Source of the DNA: an uncultured Bdellovibrio sp.
GTDB lineage: Bacteria; Bdellovibrionota; Bdellovibrionia; Bdellovibrionales; Bdellovibrionaceae
Reading direction: 5' to 3'
Assembly (NCBI GenBank): GCA_946482355.1
Contig: CAMLRE010000115.1
Span: 1-7,073 of the forward strand
DNA length: 7,073 bases
The notes below the pieces were generated by a model. The model ran no database searches. It had not been told where the DNA came from and worked only from the letters and a program-made list of their open reading frames with translations. Positions within the stretch are counted from its first letter, which is position 1; each line of letters starts with the position of its first letter. Shown here in pieces: positions 4,397-7,073 of the stretch. The position numbers were made by a program, and so were the translations under genes.

Positions 4397-6301
4397 CTAT
4401 TTGGTATTCATAATATAACTATAATCTTGCGGGTATTGTGATTGAATGTTCGTCGCAATATCTTTCGGAATTTTCGCAGAGTTTCTTTTCAAACCATAAC
4501 GGCAGTTATCATGCACGGCTGCATTTTTATCGGCTAAACATTGAAATAAACCTTCAAAAACGAAGCGGTCTTTTAAGTTACGATTACCTAAGGCCTGAGC
4601 TGTGTATTGACGAACTTCACTTGAGGAATGTTGAAGTGATTTCGTTAGATGCTCTTGAATCGCTGGTGTATCAAACGGAACACCTACGAAATAAAGCGAA
4701 GCTTTTTTTAAAACCCACCCGTTTTGTTCACGGTTCATGAGTGCGATCATCTCGTTTACGATTTGCTCGTCGTAAGTTTGAATTTTTTCTAAGGCTTGAA
4801 CTGAATTTGCACGAATGTCGTAATCTGTTTCATATAACATTTCAATTAACGGTTTTTTCAAACTAGCTGTAACAGCTTCTAAACGAGTTAGCGCTTTTAA
4901 TAACTGGCGTTTAATTGTTGTCGGTGCTGTAGATAATAGGTTTTGTAAACGACTAATAATCTGTGAATCTTTAGTGCCTGTTAAACCGATGGCTTCAATG
5001 GAGTTTCCGTTTTCCCAAGTTTTAGCTGTATCGACAGAGGCGTAATCAATACGAATTAAATTTTTAAACGGATTTCTAAAATCAGAATTAATCATTAAGT
5101 TTACTTCTTCTTGTGTTAACCCTTTAGTGACCATTTCAATAAATGATTTAGAAACTGTTGGTGATACTTGCGTAACCGGCAACCCCAGTTGCACACCTAA
5201 AGTGGCATAATCGTAAGCTAAGAAGAAAGTAACTTTATCAATTAACCCAGCTAAATCATTTTTAAGACTGTCGTTATTTTTGATCTGAGCAATCGCTTGT
5301 TGTTGAGCCGCAGTTAATTTTACTTTGCTCATTTCATTAAAGAAATCGTTACACAATTCGATATAACCTAGATTTTGCTTTGATCGTAAAAGGTAATCTA
5401 AATCAGCTGCACGTGCTTCGATTGTATTATTCGTATTACGAACAGAGCAAATACGGTTTGCCACGTCGTTATCGGTACCAATACCGTTTGTCTGTTTAAA
5501 GCATCTGCCAATAGCGGTAAAACGCGAAGCTAAGTTTGTGTTAGTTAATTTACTTAACGTATCACTAGAGTACGGCTGCATTGTTTTTTGCACGTGCTCA
5601 AGTTTATTAAGTTGATCAAAATAACCATCAGACACAGTTGATAAATAGTTTTTAACAATCGGTCCTGATTCTTTTCCTAACGGCGCTTTTTCACAAAAAC
5701 CATAAATCGCTGGCACTCCTGGAAATGATCTTTCCATACGGCTAATATTTTTTTCTCCTGATGGGCCGTATCTGGCTTCAACCACACGTTCAGCGAAACT
5801 TCGCTCTAAACCATCGGCTAATAAAACCTGTAAGTACTCTTCTGGTGTTCTGGCATCTGGTTCTTTACCTGCTAAAGTGTTACAGCCAAAAAGATAGACT
5901 TCTTTTGGTTTTTCTAAGATGCCCGTACATTTGCGTGAGCAGCTTTTTGTTTCAAGTTCAGATAAAGATAAATGGTATCCGCTTTCACCAAAAAAAGTTC
6001 CACCGAAGTGGCCGGAGATCACAAGCACGTCACATTGAATATCTTGCGCACACGCGCGTTCAAACCAGCGCTCATCACCTACGGCAAGTTCAGTGAATTT
6101 AAAGCGGTTATCACCTGCTAATTTTTGTTTGAAAGATTTAATCTCGTCATCTGAATTAATCGTGATCGAACAGATATTTTTCTGTTCGCCGGCGTAGGAG
6201 CTTAATTCGGTCACGTTTTCTTTTTGAAAGGCGTCTTTGAGAAAGTAAGAACTAAGACCCATTGCGAACACTACAACAAGTGATAACATTATCTTTTTCA
6301 T
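4397..6301 (-). CDS. Exported HEAT-repeat protein with putative clan CD His-Cys peptidase domain
   Basis: This protein of 634 residues has no name I can assign. The N-terminus MKKIMLSLVVVFAMGLSSYF is a signal peptide or uncleaved anchor with no clear A-x-A site and no lipobox, so the rest should be in the envelope. Residues ~45-220 look like a small alpha/beta domain. A hydrophobic strand runs into SGHFGG (His98), and 42 residues later another runs into LFGCNTLAG (Cys140). A strand-His-Gly plus strand-Cys dyad at this spacing is the signature of clan CD cysteine peptidases (caspases, gingipains, CHAT, separase), with Phe99 replacing the usual Gly after His. The middle (~225-460) is helical and unassigned. 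Residues ~483-610 contain about four HEAT repeats, for example IRANSVQALEKI and VRQYTAQALGNR. There are 12 cysteines, including CxxxC at 121-125, unusual for an exported protein unless disulfide-bonded. Peptidase activity is inference; the start lacks a clear ribosome site. Confidence 0.85.
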   Translation of the reverse strand: MKKIMLSLVVVFAMGLSSYFLKDAFQKENVTELSSYAGEQKNICSITINSDDEIKSFKQKLAGDNRFKFTELAVGDERWFERACAQDIQCDVLVISGHFGGTFFGESGYHLSLSELETKSCSRKCTGILEKPKEVYLFGCNTLAGKEPDARTPEEYLQVLLADGLERSFAERVVEARYGPSGEKNISRMERSFPGVPAIYGFCEKAPLGKESGPIVKNYLSTVSDGYFDQLNKLEHVQKTMQPYSSDTLSKLTNTNLASRFTAIGRCFKQTNGIGTDNDVANRICSVRNTNNTIEARAADLDYLLRSKQNLGYIELCNDFFNEMSKVKLTAAQQQAIAQIKNNDSLKNDLAGLIDKVTFFLAYDYATLGVQLGLPVTQVSPTVSKSFIEMVTKGLTQEEVNLMINSDFRNPFKNLIRIDYASVDTAKTWENGNSIEAIGLTGTKDSQIISRLQNLLSTAPTTIKRQLLKALTRLEAVTASLKKPLIEMLYETDYDIRANSVQALEKIQTYDEQIVNEMIALMNREQNGWVLKKASLYFVGVPFDTPAIQEHLTKSLQHSSSEVRQYTAQALGNRNLKDRFVFEGLFQCLADKNAAVHDNCRYGLKRNSAKIPKDIATNIQSQYPQDYSYIMNTK

Positions 6302-6432
6302 TTCTAAATTGTATCTGGCGCGTAGACAAAATAATAGTTTGTTGAGTCTTTCTTAGACCTACGCTCGACCTTGGAATAGCCATCAGAGCTGTGTCTTGTT
6401 GTGTTCTTATAAAATAAGCCCAGAATAGACAA
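6302..6432. promoter_or_regulatory. Divergent promoter region between HEAT-protein and flavoprotein genes
   Basis: This 131-bp region must carry promoters for both outward genes. On the plus strand TATAAA (6408-6413) is a good -10 candidate and would start transcription only ~10-14 nt before the flavoprotein ATG. On the minus strand TATTAT (6331-6336) is a candidate -10 for the HEAT gene, giving a ~25-nt leader. Neither has a clear TTGACA-like -35 at normal spacing, and neither start codon has a good Shine-Dalgarno, so the boxes are tentative. Confidence 0.4.
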
Positions 6433-7005
6433 ATGGAAATGATCTTAATTATCAATGGCAGCCCTTCTGGTTCTAAAGGCAATTGCAACAAGCTTATTAA
6501 GGTGATTCAAAAATCACTTTCTAAATCTTTAACTTCTAAGGTTGTTCATTTAAGCGAAGTTAAAAAGACTTCTTCTTTATATAAAGACGTTGATAAAGCT
6601 TCGGGATTTATTTTTGTCACCGGCACTTACTGGGATTCTTGGGGCTCACCCTTACAAAAGTTTTTAGAAGAGGCCACTGACCTTGAAGGTACTGAAAGCT
6701 TTGTTGGAAAGCCTTCGGCTGTGTTTGTGTTAAATCATTCTGTGGGCGGCAAAGCTGTTCTATCAAGGCTTCAGGGTGTGCTTTCTACTTTTGGTTGCTT
6801 AATCCCTCCGATGAGTGGAATGGTTTATTCGCTTGTGACTTCACTAGCGCTTAAGAGTTCGTTGTCAAAAAAGTATAAAGATGATTTTTGGTCTTTAGAT
6901 GATATTTCGATGATCTTAGAAAATTTTGAATTAGCTTTAAATATAAAGACAAAATGGAAAGCTTGGCCCGTTGATCGCAAAAACTTTCGCAAGAACTGGG
7001 TCTAA
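6433..7005 (+). CDS. Flavodoxin-fold NAD(P)H-dependent FMN reductase family protein
   Basis: This 190-residue protein opens with a strand and phosphate-binding loop, MILIINGSPSGSKGNCNKLI (3-22), where GSPxGxxGN matches the FMN-phosphate loop of the flavodoxin_2/FMN-reductase group. The second cofactor segment FVTGTYWDSWGSPLQKFLEE (61-80) matches the family's TPxYxxxxSxxLKxFLD pattern. SAVFVLNHSVGGKAVLSRL (95-113) is the next strand and helix. Such proteins are cytoplasmic and use NAD(P)H to reduce FMN, quinones, azo or nitro compounds; the substrate cannot be predicted. The length is typical, and the C-terminal ~40 residues are Lys/Trp-rich and less conserved in style. Two in-frame ATGs (6433 and 6439) precede the first strand and neither has a proper ribosome site; 6433 is kept. 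The gene stands alone, divergent from the HEAT-protein gene. Confidence 0.85.
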   Translation: MEMILIINGSPSGSKGNCNKLIKVIQKSLSKSLTSKVVHLSEVKKTSSLYKDVDKASGFIFVTGTYWDSWGSPLQKFLEEATDLEGTESFVGKPSAVFVLNHSVGGKAVLSRLQGVLSTFGCLIPPMSGMVYSLVTSLALKSSLSKKYKDDFWSLDDISMILENFELALNIKTKWKAWPVDRKNFRKNWV

Positions 7006-7034
7006 ATTTCTTGAAATTAGTTCATAAATTTTAT

Positions 7035-7073
7035 TTAACCTAAGCTTAAAAATTCCTGTGTCACCACACCTGC
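7035..7073 (-). CDS. Possible 3' tip of a convergent gene (very tentative)
   Basis: On the minus strand the last bases of the window are open and read AGVVTQEFLSLG before a TAA at 7035-7037. This could be the C-terminus of a gene that converges on the flavoprotein gene. Twelve residues are too few to identify it, and a chance open stretch is equally possible. Confidence 0.15.
   Translation of the reverse strand, partial: AGVVTQEFLSLG

Noticed and set aside
4438..4740. 100-codon plus-strand frame
   Set aside because: It is antisense to the HEAT repeats of the exported protein, with no ribosome site or recognisable motif.
5761..6096. 111-codon plus-strand frame
   Set aside because: It is antisense to the putative His-Cys domain and looks like a mirror frame.
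1089..6301. Whether the window carries a defence system or mobile island
   Set aside because: No integrase, transposase, terminal repeats, CRISPR-like repeats or toxin-antitoxin pair was seen, and composition looks even across the genes; the HEAT protein has an export signal, which argues against a cytosolic caspase-like defence effector.
6252..6491. 79-codon minus-strand frame spanning the divergent promoter region
   Set aside because: It overlaps the flavoprotein start and the HEAT-protein signal peptide, has no ribosome site and has no coherent domain.
7002..7020. Near-palindrome CTAAATTTC-TT-GAAATTAG at the flavoprotein stop as a terminator
   Set aside because: The 2-nt loop is too small for a full hairpin, the stem is almost all A-T and one arm has an extra base; no T-run follows.

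Overview
The window reads as bacterial chromosome from a Gram-negative organism: AT-rich (roughly 40% GC by eye), dense, with short gaps and no mobile element, tRNA or rRNA. An OmpR-type response regulator, a lipobox-bearing thiol oxidoreductase lipoprotein and exported-protein signals point to a didermic bacterium. The style of the DsbA-like lipoprotein, the variant HflX and the exported HEAT-repeat protein suggests a Bdellovibrionota-like (Bdellovibrio/Pseudobdellovibrio) or related deltaproteobacterial lineage. That assignment is inference only.

Layout on the + strand, left side: the last ~47 codons of a winged-helix response regulator (1-146), then a DsbA-family lipoprotein (236-1021) whose start is fixed by a GGAGG Shine-Dalgarno. 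A strong 12-bp hairpin (1035-1072) separates it from a convergent minus-strand gene train.

The minus-strand train, in transcription order, is: an exported 634-residue protein with a possible His-Cys (clan CD, caspase/gingipain-like) domain near the N-terminus and HEAT repeats at the C-terminus (6301-4397); a DUF4242 protein (4332-4006); a variant HflX GTPase (3959-2550); a RhlE-like DEAD-box RNA helicase (2533-1289); and a 62-residue basic protein (1277-1089). Gaps are 64, 46, 16 and 11 bp. The last three genes are the tightest set, and the small gene's Shine-Dalgarno overlaps the helicase stop codon. HflX (ribosome splitting in characterised homologues), an RNA helicase and a small basic protein suggest a module for ribosome or RNA maintenance under stress.

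On the right, a flavodoxin-fold NAD(P)H-dependent reductase (6433-7005, +) is divergent from the HEAT gene across a 131-bp promoter region. The window ends in an AT-rich stretch that may hold the 3' tip of a convergent gene.

The most interesting item is the exported protein with a putative His98/Cys140 dyad fused to HEAT repeats. Next are the HflX with an acidic insertion and altered glycine-rich loop, and the coupled small basic protein behind the helicase.
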